From assembly GCF_003063265.1 (NCBI RefSeq), contig NZ_NERU01000011.1, forward strand, positions 62,001 through 126,000: a DNA stretch of 64,000 bases. Reading direction: 5' to 3'. The position numbers and the translations under genes are program-made. Below the pieces are notes generated by a model that saw only the letters and a program-made list of their open reading frames with translations, was not told the DNA's origin and made no database searches. The DNA comes from Limnohabitans sp. WS1. Its GTDB lineage: Bacteria > Pseudomonadota > Gammaproteobacteria > Burkholderiales > Burkholderiaceae_C. Shown piece by piece: positions 1-9,995 of this stretch (position 1 is the first letter of the stretch; the number at the start of each line of letters is the position of its first letter).

Positions 1-1
1 G

Positions 2-646
2 CTGGGCAAAGAAGTCTGGCCGCGCCAGCCGGGTTTTTTCATCCGCAAAGCGTTTGTGGCGGCAGAGCAAACCTTGGCCTCTGTCTCTGAAACCACCCCT
101 GAAACCGAAGTCACACCCCAGCCTGTCCCCGCCAGCCCGCTGGTGATGGAACTGGCCCAAGGCCAATTCGGTCTGGTGCCCACCTGGGTCAAGTCGGCGT
201 CAGACGCCAAACTGCGGTCCACCAAGTTGGCCGTCACGCGCTACGAAACCATGAGCACCGCCACGGCCACGCGTGAAACCTGGCTCAAAGGCCAGCGCTG
301 CATCATCCCCATGCAGGCATTTTTGGAAGACGACTGGCGCAGCCGCAAAGCCGTGCCCACCCGCATCGCCCGCGTGGACGGACAACCCATGGGTGTGGCC
401 GGTTTGTGGGAGCGCTGGACACAAGGCGAAGAAGAGATCGTCAGCTTCACCCTGCTCACGGTGAACGCCAACAGCCACGCCCTGATGAACCGCTATGGCC
501 AAAACGGCAACGAAAAACGCATGCCCGCCATCTTGAACGAAGGCGCGTATGGCGCGTGGCTCAACGCCCCCATCGACAAAGCCCGCGAGTTCATGCGGGC
601 CTACCCGGCCCACTTGCTGTTGGCCAATCCGGTGCAGAAACGCTGA
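2..646 (+). CDS. SOS response-associated peptidase (SRAP/YedK/HMCES family), 5' truncated by window edge
   Basis: The reading frame is open from the first bases of the window, so the true start lies upstream; the GTG at 56 is only an internal codon. The visible part is about 214 residues. It shows the SRAP core: a GLVPTWVK segment near the N-terminal side, an RCIIPMQAFLE segment in the centre, a GLWERW segment, and an RMPAIL segment toward the C-terminus. SRAP proteins form a thiazolidine crosslink with abasic sites in single-stranded DNA through the N-terminal Cys2, which is outside the window. The family role is protection or repair of abasic sites. The next genes are a toxin-antitoxin pair, so context adds nothing to its function. 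Family assignment is firm; start and active-site Cys cannot be checked. Confidence 0.88.
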   Translation: MGKEVWPRQPGFFIRKAFVAAEQTLASVSETTPETEVTPQPVPASPLVMELAQGQFGLVPTWVKSASDAKLRSTKLAVTRYETMSTATATRETWLKGQRCIIPMQAFLEDDWRSRKAVPTRIARVDGQPMGVAGLWERWTQGEEEIVSFTLLTVNANSHALMNRYGQNGNEKRMPAILNEGAYGAWLNAPIDKAREFMRAYPAHLLLANPVQKR

Positions 647-650
647 CCCG

Positions 651-683
651 TTGCGCTGTTGGCAAATGCCGTAATATGGCAAT
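651..683 (+). promoter_or_regulatory. Putative parDE promoter/operator
   Basis: Upstream of the antitoxin start, TTGCGC (651-656) and TAATAT (672-677) lie 15 bp apart, a short-spaced sigma70-like pair. Overlapping the -10 are three GGCA/TGCC half-sites in alternating orientation (GGCAAATGCC followed by GTAATATGGCA). ParD antitoxins autoregulate by binding such palindromes over their own promoter. The sites are visible; their use is inferred. Confidence 0.35.
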
Positions 684-706
684 CTTTGGCATCAAAGGGG
701 AAGCAA

Positions 707-970
707 ATGGCGCTCAATGTATCTTTGCCCATGGAGCTCGAGGCCCGGGTTCGCCAGCATGTTGCTTCTGGCATGTATGGTTCCGCCAGCGAAGTCATTC
801 GAGAGGCGCTCAGACTCTTTGAGGCGTATCAGTCTGTTCAGCAGTCCAGTCTGGTGGCCCTCAAGTCTGACATTGAGCGTGGCATGGAGGACGTCAAAGC
901 AGGACGCGTCAAGCCGATGGACATGGCCACCATCAAGGCGCGAGGCCGTGCCCCTCAAAAGATGCCCTGA
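707..970 (+). CDS. parD: Type II antitoxin, ParD/CopG-like ribbon-helix-helix family
   Basis: An 87-residue protein. The ATG at 707 is preferred over an in-frame ATG at 659 because a GGGGAAG ribosome-binding site precedes it and the MALNVSLP beta-strand is the normal beginning of the family. Residues about 1-45 form a ribbon-helix-helix DNA-binding domain with the SASEVIREALRLFE signature of ParD proteins. The C-terminal half is the disordered toxin-binding tail. It would bind and neutralise the downstream ParE protein and repress its own promoter. The stop codon overlaps the toxin ATG by one base, giving translational coupling. Assignment is by family features and gene pairing. Confidence 0.85.
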   Translation: MALNVSLPMELEARVRQHVASGMYGSASEVIREALRLFEAYQSVQQSSLVALKSDIERGMEDVKAGRVKPMDMATIKARGRAPQKMP

Positions 971-1269
971 TGTCCACGGTATCGTTTGCGCAAAGCGCAG
1001 AGACGGATTTGCTGGAAGCATGGACCTTCATTGCTGAACAAAGCTTTGAAGCGGCAGACCATGTATTGGATGTCATTCAACAGGAAGCTCAAACGCTCGC
1101 CCTTCAGCCTTTGATGGGGCGTGCGAGGCCGGAACTTGCTGAAGGCATTCGGTGTTGGCCCACCTCAAGCTCTTACAACTTGTACTACTGCCCAAGTGAC
1201 TGCGGCATCACGGTCGTTCGTGTTCTTCATCACGCGCGTGATGTCCAAAGCCGCAATTTCTTGATTTGA
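970..1269 (+). CDS. parE: Type II toxin, ParE/RelE superfamily
   Basis: A 99-residue protein whose ATG overlaps the antitoxin TGA (TGATG). It has the compact ParE fold pattern: an N-terminal strand (VSFAQSAETDLLEAW), two helices, a GRARPEL stretch corresponding to the family GR-x-R-PEL motif, and a C-terminal strand VVRVLHHARD, where HxR/D residues are typical. ParE toxins inhibit DNA gyrase, although some family members act otherwise. The protein is full length with no frameshift, so the module is probably intact. It ends 28 bp before the convergent argH gene. Confidence 0.85.
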   Translation: MSTVSFAQSAETDLLEAWTFIAEQSFEAADHVLDVIQQEAQTLALQPLMGRARPELAEGIRCWPTSSSYNLYYCPSDCGITVVRVLHHARDVQSRNFLI

Positions 1270-1297
1270 ATTGATGGCTTGGATGGGCTACACCGCC

Positions 1298-2746
<1,449 letters not shown>

Positions 2747-2800
2747 AAGCCCGCAATTTTATCGGGCTTCGATTCGCATGGGCTTTCCAGCCCTCAGCCC

Positions 2801-4060
2801 TTATCGTTCAGCCAGCAAGGCGAGCGCCAAGGCGTGGTAGGCGGGCAGGGTGTGCGGGTCGTTGGCGATGTTGGCCGCCACCGGGTGCGAGGCGTAGCGT
2901 GCAATCACCATCTCGGCCTGGGGGTCGATGTAGATGTTTTGCCCGTGCACGCCCCGCGCCATGATGGCACCGTGCGCGTTGTGCGACACCCACCACATGT
3001 TGCGGTAGCTCCATCCCGCCAGCGTGGGTGGGCCATTGGCCGCAAAACGGGCCGGGTCGGCTCCCGCAAAGGTGTCGGCCACGGCGGCTGCGGGCAAGAC
3101 TTGTTGGTGGCCGACGCATCCATGGTTGCGCACCAATTCGCCAAACCGCGCCAAGTCGCGCAGGCCGGTGTTCAGGCCCCCGCCCGCAAAGGCGGTGCCG
3201 ATCGGGTCCACCGTGTAATACGCGTCCAGCTCGGCCCCCATGGGCTGCCAGATGCGCTCGGACAGCATTTGCTCTGTGTTTTGACCGCTCACGCGGCGCA
3301 CGATCCAGCCCAGCACATCGGTGTTGGCCGTGCGGTAAGTGAAGCTGTCGCCGTGCTCTCCGAGTTTGCGCACGGTTTTGAGGTAGTCATAAAAGCTGCC
3401 CGGGCCGCTGTAGCCCGGTGGGCTGGGCATCACGCCGCCTGCACGCATGTGGTTCCAGATTTCGGCCTGTGGGTCGGCGTAGTTTTCGGTGTAGTCGATG
3501 CCGGTGGTCATGTCCATGACCTGCCGCACGGTGGCATCGCCAAAGCCGCTGCCCGCGAGTTCGGGGATGTAATGGTCAACCCGCTGCGCATCGTCCAGCC
3601 GCCCATCGGCGACCAGGCAAGCAGCCAGCAAACCCATGAACGACTTGGACACCGACATGGCAATGTGCTCACGCCCGGGGTTCATCACACCGCCAAAGTG
3701 CTCAAAAATCACCTGCCCTTGGTGCATGACCACGAGCGCATCGGTGTAGGTGGCCTCCATCATGTCGGCCCAGTTGCAAAGGCCTGTGCCGCCCATGGGG
3801 GTGTAACTGACGCTCGGCAAGGCACGTTGGGCCAATGGCAAAGGCGTGGAGGGTGTCAGCCCTTTGGACACCGTGACCGTGGGCACCAGCTGCCGGTAAT
3901 GCGCAAAGCTCCAGCGCAGTTGCGGAAAACGGTAGCCGCTGCCATCTTGAAAGCGGATGATTTTGTCGGCGGGCGGTGGTGAGCCTTGCATCCAGCCGAG
4001 TTGGACAGGGTCACAGTCTTTGGCGGCTGGAAACGTGGGCAGGGCGTTGAGCATGGACAT
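2801..4060 (-). CDS. Serine hydrolase, beta-lactamase/NylB-like (class C fold)
   Basis: A 419-residue protein of the beta-lactamase-related family. The catalytic SxxK motif is SVSK at residues 136-139, followed by a hydrophobic helix. A DMTTGIDY segment resembles 6-aminohexanoate-dimer hydrolase (NylB) and EstB-type esterases. No signal peptide is evident, so it is probably cytoplasmic, unlike a true AmpC. The substrate cannot be told: members of this group hydrolyse esters, amide oligomers or peptides. It lies between ppc and argH with a terminator-like hairpin upstream of it, so it may have its own promoter. Another ATG is two codons downstream of the chosen start. Confidence 0.8.
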   Translation of the reverse strand: MSMLNALPTFPAAKDCDPVQLGWMQGSPPPADKIIRFQDGSGYRFPQLRWSFAHYRQLVPTVTVSKGLTPSTPLPLAQRALPSVSYTPMGGTGLCNWADMMEATYTDALVVMHQGQVIFEHFGGVMNPGREHIAMSVSKSFMGLLAACLVADGRLDDAQRVDHYIPELAGSGFGDATVRQVMDMTTGIDYTENYADPQAEIWNHMRAGGVMPSPPGYSGPGSFYDYLKTVRKLGEHGDSFTYRTANTDVLGWIVRRVSGQNTEQMLSERIWQPMGAELDAYYTVDPIGTAFAGGGLNTGLRDLARFGELVRNHGCVGHQQVLPAAAVADTFAGADPARFAANGPPTLAGWSYRNMWWVSHNAHGAIMARGVHGQNIYIDPQAEMVIARYASHPVAANIANDPHTLPAYHALALALLAER

Positions 4061-4108
4061 GCGAGGCTTTCAAAATTTGATGGGTCATGAGCTGTTAAGA
4101 GTGCTTAT

Positions 4109-4132
4109 AAAGGTGCTCATGCGGGCACCTTT
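4109..4132 (-). terminator. Hairpin after ppc
   Basis: Perfect 8-bp arms (AAAGGTGC / GCACCTTT) around an 8-nt loop begin 11 nt past the ppc stop and are followed on the minus strand by TTTATAAG. It looks like a modest rho-independent terminator separating ppc from the serine hydrolase gene. Confidence 0.5.
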
Positions 4133-4142
4133 TGGGTGCTGC

Positions 4143-6998
4143 TCAACCCGTATTGCGCAGCCCTGCTGCGATCCCGTTGATCGAGATGTGAATCCCGCGC
4201 TGCACACGCTCGTCGGCCAAGCCTGCGCGGTAGCGGCGGATCAACTCGACTTGCAGGTGGTGCAGCGGGTCGATGTAGGGGAAACGGTGGCGAATCGAAC
4301 GGTCCAGCGCGGGGTTGCTGGCCAGGCGGCTTTTCTCGCCCGTGATTTGCGTGAGCGCATCGGCGGTACGGTGCCATTCGGCCTCAATGGCGGCAAAGAT
4401 TTTTTTGCGCAGTCGGGCGTCGCCCACCAGTTCGGCATACCTTGAGGCCAGGGCCAAATCGCTCTTGGCCAGCACCATGTCCATGTTGGACAGCAGGGTG
4501 CGGAAAAACGGCCATTGGCGGTACATCTTTTGCAGCAAGGCCAGCGCGGCTTGGCGCTCGGCCGCCTCGGGTTTGTCCAAAAAGGCCGCCACTGCGGAGC
4601 CAAAGCCCAGCCAGCCGGGCAAGGTCAGGCGGCATTGGCCCCAGCTGAAGCCCCAGGGGATGGCGCGCAGGTCTTCGATTTTTTGCAGGGCCTTACGCGA
4701 GGCAGGGCGCGAGCCGATGTTCAGCTGAGTCAGCTCTTTGAGCGGGGTGGCCCCAAAAAAGTAGTCGGTGAAGCCGGGGGTGTCGTAGACCAGGGCGCGG
4801 TAGGCGCCCATGCTGGCCTCTGACAACTCGGCCGCTGCGTCCAGAAAGGCCCGGGTGGCGGGCTTGGTGGGTTGCAGCAAGGTGGCCTCCAAAGTGGCGG
4901 CGACCAGGGTTTCGAGGTTGCGGCGGCCGATTTCGGGGTTGGCGTATTTGGAGCCGATCACTTCGCCTTGTTCGGTCAGGCGGATCTGGCCGCGCACGGT
5001 GCCCGGGGGTTGGGCCAAGATGGCCTGGTAGCTGGGGCCGCCGCCCCGGCCCACGGTGCCGCCTCGGCCGTGGAACATGCGCAAGGTGATGCCGTGGCTG
5101 CACTTGAGTTTGTCAAACAGCTCGACCAAGGCGATTTCGGCGCGGTACAGCTCCCAGTTGCTGGTGAAGATGCCGCCGTCTTTGTTGCTGTCCGAGTAAC
5201 CCAGCATGATGTCTTGCTCACCGCCCGAGCGTGCAATCAGCGCCGCCACGCCAGGCAGGGCATAAAAGTCGCGCATGATGGGCGCGGCGTTGCGCAGGTC
5301 TTCGATGGTCTCGAACAGGGGCACCACGATCAGGTCGTTGTGTGCTTGCGCGTCCAGCGTGCCGCGCAGCAGCCCCATTTCTTTTTGCAGCAGCAGCACT
5401 TCCAGCAAGTCGCTCACGGTTTCGGTGTGGCTGATGATGTAGTGGCGAATGGCCTCCCGACCGAAACAGCGCAGCATGCGTTGCGCGGTGTCAAAAATGG
5501 CCAGTTCCGAGAGGGTGTGGGCGCTGTAGGCGGCCCCGGGCACGCGCAGCGGGCGGGCGTCGTTTAAGAGGCCCAGCAGCAGCGCTTGCTTGGCGTGTTC
5601 GTCGAGTTGGCTGTAGTTTTTTTCCACGCGTGCAGTGGTCAGCAGCTCGGCGACGACTGCTTCGTGTTGGTCCGAGCTTTGGCGCAGGTCCACCGTGGCC
5701 AGATGAAAGCCAAACACCTCGACGGCGCGGATCAGCGGGTGCAGACGCTGGCCGGCCAGGGCTTCGGCGTGGTGGCTGCACAGCGAGGCTTCGATCACCC
5801 GCAGGTCGGCCAGAAATGCTTCGGCGCTGGCATAAGGGTTTTGCGGGGCCACGGCGTGGCGGGCGGCTTCACCGCCTGTGAGTTTTTTCAGGGTGGCGGC
5901 CAGGCGGGCATACATGCCGGTGAGGGCCCTGCGGTAGGGCTCGTCCTGGCGGTGTTCGTTGTTGTCGGGCGAGCGCTCGGCCAGGGCCAGCATGTCGGGG
6001 CCAAAGGGCACCAGCATGGCCGACAGCGACAGCTCGCCGCCCAAAAAATGCACCTCGGTCAGGTAGTGGCGCAGGGCCACGTCACATTGGCGGGTCAGGG
6101 CGTGTTCGAGCGTGGGGGCGGTGACGTTGGGGTTGCCGTCGCGGTCGCCGCCAATCCATTGGCCCATGCGCAAAAAGCTGGCTATTGGCTGGCCGGGCAG
6201 GGCTTGTTCCAACTCGGCATAGAGCTTGGGAATTTCGCGCAAAAAGGTGGCTTCGTAGTAACTCAATGCGTTTTCGATCTCGTCGGCCACGGTGAGTTTG
6301 GTAAACCGCAGCAAACGGGTTTGCCACAGCTGCATCACGCGTGCGCGCATTTGCAACTCGTTGGCGGCCAGTTCTTTGGGCGTCAGGGCGTCTTTGGTGG
6401 CGTTCACAGCGGCGGCGCGGGCCTTGATGGTGTCGCGCTCGGTCAGCAGGTGGGCGATGTCGCGCTCGGCGTCCAGAATGCTTTGGCGCTGCACTTCGGT
6501 GGGGTGGGCCGTGAGCACGGGCGAGACATAGCTGGTGGCCAGCATGTCCGAGATGCTGCGCGGCGTGATGCCCGCCCAGCGCAGGCGCTGCAGCGCCACG
6601 TCGATGCTGCCTTCTTGGGTGTGGCCCGCACGCTCGTGGATGGCGCGGCGGCGGATGTGGTGGCGGTCTTCGGCCAGGTTGGCCAAGTGGCTGAAATAGG
6701 TGAAGGCGCGGATCACGCTCACCGCGCGGTCGCCGGTCAGACTTTTGAGCAGTTTTTTCAGGGCTTTGTCGGCTTCATGGTCTGCGTCGCGCCGGAAAGC
6801 GACAGAGAGTTTGCGGATTTGCTCGACCAGCTCATAGGCCTCGGGGCCTTCTTGCACGCGGATCACATCGCCCAAAATGCGGCCCAGCAAGCGAATGTCT
6901 TCGACCAGGGGGCGTTCGCTGTCGCGTTTTTCGCTTTTGTTGGGGACGCTGGCGCTGGCCTTGGCAGATAGGGTGGCTTTGGGGAGGGCCTGTTTCAT
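4143..6998 (-). CDS. ppc: Phosphoenolpyruvate carboxylase
   Basis: A 951-residue enzyme that carboxylates phosphoenolpyruvate with bicarbonate to oxaloacetate, the main anaplerotic input to the TCA cycle. Two family signatures are present: [11 protein letters not shown] with catalytic His165, and the glycine-rich [12 protein letters not shown] loop near residue 645. The C-terminus ends in RNTG, as is usual for PEPC, where this tail contributes to the active site. The ATG at 6998 (MKQALPK) is chosen; a longer in-frame ATG at 7145 would add 49 residues unlike the family and run into the hemC promoter region. It is divergent from hemC. Confidence 0.97.
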   Translation of the reverse strand: MKQALPKATLSAKASASVPNKSEKRDSERPLVEDIRLLGRILGDVIRVQEGPEAYELVEQIRKLSVAFRRDADHEADKALKKLLKSLTGDRAVSVIRAFTYFSHLANLAEDRHHIRRRAIHERAGHTQEGSIDVALQRLRWAGITPRSISDMLATSYVSPVLTAHPTEVQRQSILDAERDIAHLLTERDTIKARAAAVNATKDALTPKELAANELQMRARVMQLWQTRLLRFTKLTVADEIENALSYYEATFLREIPKLYAELEQALPGQPIASFLRMGQWIGGDRDGNPNVTAPTLEHALTRQCDVALRHYLTEVHFLGGELSLSAMLVPFGPDMLALAERSPDNNEHRQDEPYRRALTGMYARLAATLKKLTGGEAARHAVAPQNPYASAEAFLADLRVIEASLCSHHAEALAGQRLHPLIRAVEVFGFHLATVDLRQSSDQHEAVVAELLTTARVEKNYSQLDEHAKQALLLGLLNDARPLRVPGAAYSAHTLSELAIFDTAQRMLRCFGREAIRHYIISHTETVSDLLEVLLLQKEMGLLRGTLDAQAHNDLIVVPLFETIEDLRNAAPIMRDFYALPGVAALIARSGGEQDIMLGYSDSNKDGGIFTSNWELYRAEIALVELFDKLKCSHGITLRMFHGRGGTVGRGGGPSYQAILAQPPGTVRGQIRLTEQGEVIGSKYANPEIGRRNLETLVAATLEATLLQPTKPATRAFLDAAAELSEASMGAYRALVYDTPGFTDYFFGATPLKELTQLNIGSRPASRKALQKIEDLRAIPWGFSWGQCRLTLPGWLGFGSAVAAFLDKPEAAERQAALALLQKMYRQWPFFRTLLSNMDMVLAKSDLALASRYAELVGDARLRKKIFAAIEAEWHRTADALTQITGEKSRLASNPALDRSIRHRFPYIDPLHHLQVELIRRYRAGLADERVQRGIHISINGIAAGLRNTG

Positions 6999-7143
6999 GG
7001 TGTGCTGCGCGGATGGGGGTGGATCGGGTGAGCAAAGGTTGGAGGCCTTGTGGCAGAAGTGCCAACCGAGAGACAATCGGGTGTCAATCAGCCTTGACGT
7101 CATGCTAGCATCGCCAAGAGAGACAAAATTACCAATTGATTTC

Positions 7144-7162
7144 ATTTTGATGGGATCAAAAT
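7144..7162 (+). promoter_or_regulatory. Inverted repeat in the hemC 5' region
   Basis: ATTTTGAT-GGG-ATCAAAAT is a perfect 8-bp inverted repeat with a 3-nt centre. It ends 18 bp before the hemC GTG and lies between the divergent ppc and hemC genes. It could be an operator or an mRNA hairpin next to the ribosome-binding site (AGGAA at 7170-7174). A second 10-bp palindrome, ATGCTAGCAT, is at 7102-7111. Function unknown. Confidence 0.4.
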
Positions 7163-7180
7163 TATTTTCAGGAATCCGCC

Positions 7181-8098
7181 GTGACCGAGACCACCCAACC
7201 CTCCATCGTCATCGCCACCCGTGAGAGCCGTTTGGCTTTGTGGCAAGCCGAGCATGTCAAATCTTTGCTGGAGGGGCTTGGCTGCACGGTCAAGTTGCTG
7301 GGCATGACCACCCAGGGCGACCAAATTCTGGACCGCAGTCTGTCCAAGGTGGGCGGCAAGGGCTTGTTTGTCAAAGAGCTGGAGGTGGCGCTGCAAGAGG
7401 GCCACGCTGACATCGCGGTGCATTCGCTCAAAGATGTGCCCATGGACATGCCCGAGGGCTTTGAGCTGGCCTGCGTGATGGAGCGCGAAGACCCGCGCGA
7501 TGCTTGGGTTTCGCCGCAATACGCCCGTCTGGAGGATTTGCCACACGGCGCGGTGGTGGGCACATCGAGTCTGCGCCGCACGGTGCTGCTGCGGGCACTG
7601 CGCCCCGATTTGAAGATCGAGCCCCTGCGTGGCAATCTGGACACGCGATTGCGCAAGCTGGACGAAGGGATGTACGCAGGCATTGTGCTGGCGGCAGCGG
7701 GCCTCAAGCGCCTGGGTTTGTCCGAACGGATTCGCCATATCTTTGAAACCAGCGAGATGCTGCCCGCCGCAGGGCAGGGCGCACTGGGCATCGAAATTTG
7801 CAGCAACCGGCCCGATTTGCGCGCCTTGCTGGCACCGCTGGCCGACAGCGTGAGCTGGCAGCGTGTGGCGGCCGAGCGAGCCGTGAGCCGCGCCATGGGC
7901 GGCAGCTGTTCCATGCCTTTGGCCGCGCACGCCACGATTGAGGGCGGTGTGCTCAAGCTGCAAGCGGCCTGGGGTGATCCGGATGGGGCGGCCACGCTGG
8001 TGACCGCCGCCGAAGACGTGACCGCCCAAGACCTGGCCGGGGCCGAGGCTTTGGGTCTGCGTGTCGCGCAAGCCCTGCAACGCGACGGGGCGCATTGA
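7181..8098 (+). CDS. hemC: Hydroxymethylbilane synthase (porphobilinogen deaminase)
   Basis: A 305-residue enzyme that polymerises four porphobilinogens into hydroxymethylbilane in tetrapyrrole synthesis. It starts at GTG 7181, with AGGAA placed 6 nt upstream. The dipyrromethane cofactor is attached to a conserved Cys, here Cys243 in GGSCSMPL. The catalytic Asp lies in HSLKDVP at residues 81-87, and SSLRR at about 129-133 binds substrate. The length is normal. It is first gene of the hemC-hemD-hemX-hemY cluster, with only 14 nt to the preferred hemD start. Confidence 0.97.
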   Translation: MTETTQPSIVIATRESRLALWQAEHVKSLLEGLGCTVKLLGMTTQGDQILDRSLSKVGGKGLFVKELEVALQEGHADIAVHSLKDVPMDMPEGFELACVMEREDPRDAWVSPQYARLEDLPHGAVVGTSSLRRTVLLRALRPDLKIEPLRGNLDTRLRKLDEGMYAGIVLAAAGLKRLGLSERIRHIFETSEMLPAAGQGALGIEICSNRPDLRALLAPLADSVSWQRVAAERAVSRAMGGSCSMPLAAHATIEGGVLKLQAAWGDPDGAATLVTAAEDVTAQDLAGAEALGLRVAQALQRDGAH

Positions 8099-8112
8099 CT
8101 TTTCACGCTGCC

Positions 8113-8952
8113 ATGCCCCCGTCAGGCCTTGTACAAGTGCCAAGCTTGGAGCGCCAAGGGCATTCGATTCGGGTGATGGTGACGCGCCCGGAGCGTGAAG
8201 CGAGGGTCTGGGCGGCCGCGTTGCAGTCAAAAGGCATTGACTGCGAAACCCTGCCTTTGATTCAAATTGCGGCTTTGCCCGAAACTTCGGTGTTGGCCGG
8301 CGTTTGGGCCGGTGTGCCAAGCCACTTGGCGCTCATGTTTGTCAGCGCCAATGCGGTGCGTTTTTTCATGGCTGCCCGGCCTGCAGGCCAGCCCATGCCC
8401 ACTTGTCGTGCCTGGTCCACTGGCCCAGGCACCGACTCGGCCTTGTTGGTTGCAGGCTGGCCTGCTGAGTTGATCGATTCCCCAGATGCAAATTCGCCGC
8501 AGTTCGACTCAGAAGCTTTGTGGCAAAAGGTGCAAGAACGGGTGGATTTGGCTGTCCATCAGTGCCCAAGCAAGCCTTCGGTTTTGATTGTTCGTGGTGC
8601 CGATGCACAGGGGCAATTGGCCGGGCGCGATTGGCTGGCACGGCAATTGATGTCTGCAGGGCTTGAAGTGAGCCAGACCGTGGCTTACGCACGTCAAGCG
8701 CCAGCCCTGGATTCAGCCCAACGACATCGGATTGAAAAGGCCCTTGCTGAGGGGGCTTGGTGGTTGTTCAGCAGTTCAGAGGCGGCGCAGCACCTGCTTG
8801 AATCTTGCCCCGATTTGCCTTGGAGTCAAGCCCGGGCCTTTGCCACGCACCCCCGCATTGCCCAACGCTTGCAAGCGGCCGGTTGGGGCTGTGTGCAGAC
8901 CGTACCCGCCAGCCTCGAGGCGCAAGCCGTGTCGATAAAATCGTGGGCATGA
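8113..8952 (+). CDS. hemD: Uroporphyrinogen-III synthase
   Basis: This enzyme cyclises hydroxymethylbilane with inversion of ring D. Sequence similarity in this family is weak, but the VMVTRPEREA opening, the LIVRG block near the middle and the position after hemC are diagnostic. The start is uncertain: ATG 8113 gives 279 residues, TTG 8095 would overlap the hemC stop, and ATG 8176 begins right at the conserved VTRPE strand. None has a clear ribosome-binding site, so coupling to hemC translation is likely. The stop overlaps the next gene as ATGA. Confidence 0.88.
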   Translation: MPPSGLVQVPSLERQGHSIRVMVTRPEREARVWAAALQSKGIDCETLPLIQIAALPETSVLAGVWAGVPSHLALMFVSANAVRFFMAARPAGQPMPTCRAWSTGPGTDSALLVAGWPAELIDSPDANSPQFDSEALWQKVQERVDLAVHQCPSKPSVLIVRGADAQGQLAGRDWLARQLMSAGLEVSQTVAYARQAPALDSAQRHRIEKALAEGAWWLFSSSEAAQHLLESCPDLPWSQARAFATHPRIAQRLQAAGWGCVQTVPASLEAQAVSIKSWA

Positions 8953-9989
8953 CACCCACTCCTGACATGACCGCATCCGACCGGTCAGCCCCCAAATCTG
9001 CTGTGCATTCGCGGTTGGCGATTTCTTTGGTGGCCGCTGTGGCGGTCATCGCCTTGGGGGTGTCGGTGTTGCTTTGGCAAAAGCTTTCACGCATTCAAGA
9101 GCAGTTGGCCCGTCAAAGCGCCGACACAGGCTTGCAAGCGCTGGAGGCCAAGACGTGGGCCAAACAATCTCAGGAATTGGTGCAAGACAGCGCTGCCCGT
9201 GTGGCACTCATGGAGGTTCGTTTGGCCGAAGTGGCCTTGCAGCGCACCCAGCTGGAAGAGTTGATGCAAAGCTTGTCGCGCTCGCGCGATGAAAATCTGG
9301 TGGTGGACATTGAGGCGGCATTGCGCATGGCGCAGCAGCAGGGGCAATTGACGGGCAGCTTGGAGCCCATGTTGGCTGCTTTGAAGTCGGCTCAAAAACG
9401 CGTTCAACGCTCGGCTCAGCCTCGTTTGGCACCGGTATTGCGTGCTTTGGAAAAAGACCTCGACCGCCTGACCACGACGCAGGTGTTTGATTTGCCGGGC
9501 TTGTTGATCCAGCTGGACGAGGGGGTGGCTTTGGTGGACGGGCTGGCCTTGGCCAATGAGGCTTTGGGCCGTGTCAGGCAGCGCCAAGAACTTGCGCCCA
9601 CGCCCCAAGCCGATTCGCAAGCGCCATCGAGGTGGGTTGCTGGCTTGAATGCTTTTGGGGATCAGCTCAAAGGTCTGATCAGGGTCAGCCGCATCGATTC
9701 CCCTGATGCTGCCTTGCTGTCACCCGAGCAAGGGTTTTTCTTGCGAGAAAACCTCAAACTCAAATTGCTCAACGCCCGCATGGGTTTGTTGGCCCGTCAA
9801 AAAGATTCGGCCCGTGCGGACTTGGGGTCAGCGGCCATCTTGGTGCGCCGATATGCCGATGTCAATTCGCGCAAAACCACGCAGTTGCTGCAACTCTTGG
9901 AGCAAGCGAGTGTGCAAATGCGTGCGGGTGACATGCCGGGTCTGGAGGGGTCATTGACCGCCTTGGCCACGGCTGCAGCGGGAAGGTAA
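8949..9989 (+). CDS. hemX: HemX-like membrane protein (non-catalytic uroporphyrinogen methyltransferase-family homologue)
   Basis: A 346-residue protein starting at ATG 8949, which overlaps the hemD stop. A single membrane helix spans about residues 23-43, followed by a long alpha-helical, glutamine/arginine-rich region (roughly 45-160) with coiled-coil character and then a globular C-terminal part. This is the architecture of proteobacterial HemX, an inner-membrane protein encoded after hemD whose biochemical role is unsettled. There is no SAM-binding motif, so the methyltransferase name often given to this family is misleading. It precedes hemY by 6 nt. Confidence 0.88.
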   Translation: MTPTPDMTASDRSAPKSAVHSRLAISLVAAVAVIALGVSVLLWQKLSRIQEQLARQSADTGLQALEAKTWAKQSQELVQDSAARVALMEVRLAEVALQRTQLEELMQSLSRSRDENLVVDIEAALRMAQQQGQLTGSLEPMLAALKSAQKRVQRSAQPRLAPVLRALEKDLDRLTTTQVFDLPGLLIQLDEGVALVDGLALANEALGRVRQRQELAPTPQADSQAPSRWVAGLNAFGDQLKGLIRVSRIDSPDAALLSPEQGFFLRENLKLKLLNARMGLLARQKDSARADLGSAAILVRRYADVNSRKTTQLLQLLEQASVQMRAGDMPGLEGSLTALATAAAGR

Positions 9990-9995
9990 TTCGGG

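Noticed and set aside
8095..8952. TTG at 8095 as the hemD start
   Set aside because: TTG is rare and the added residues are not conserved; ATG 8113 or 8176 is more likely.
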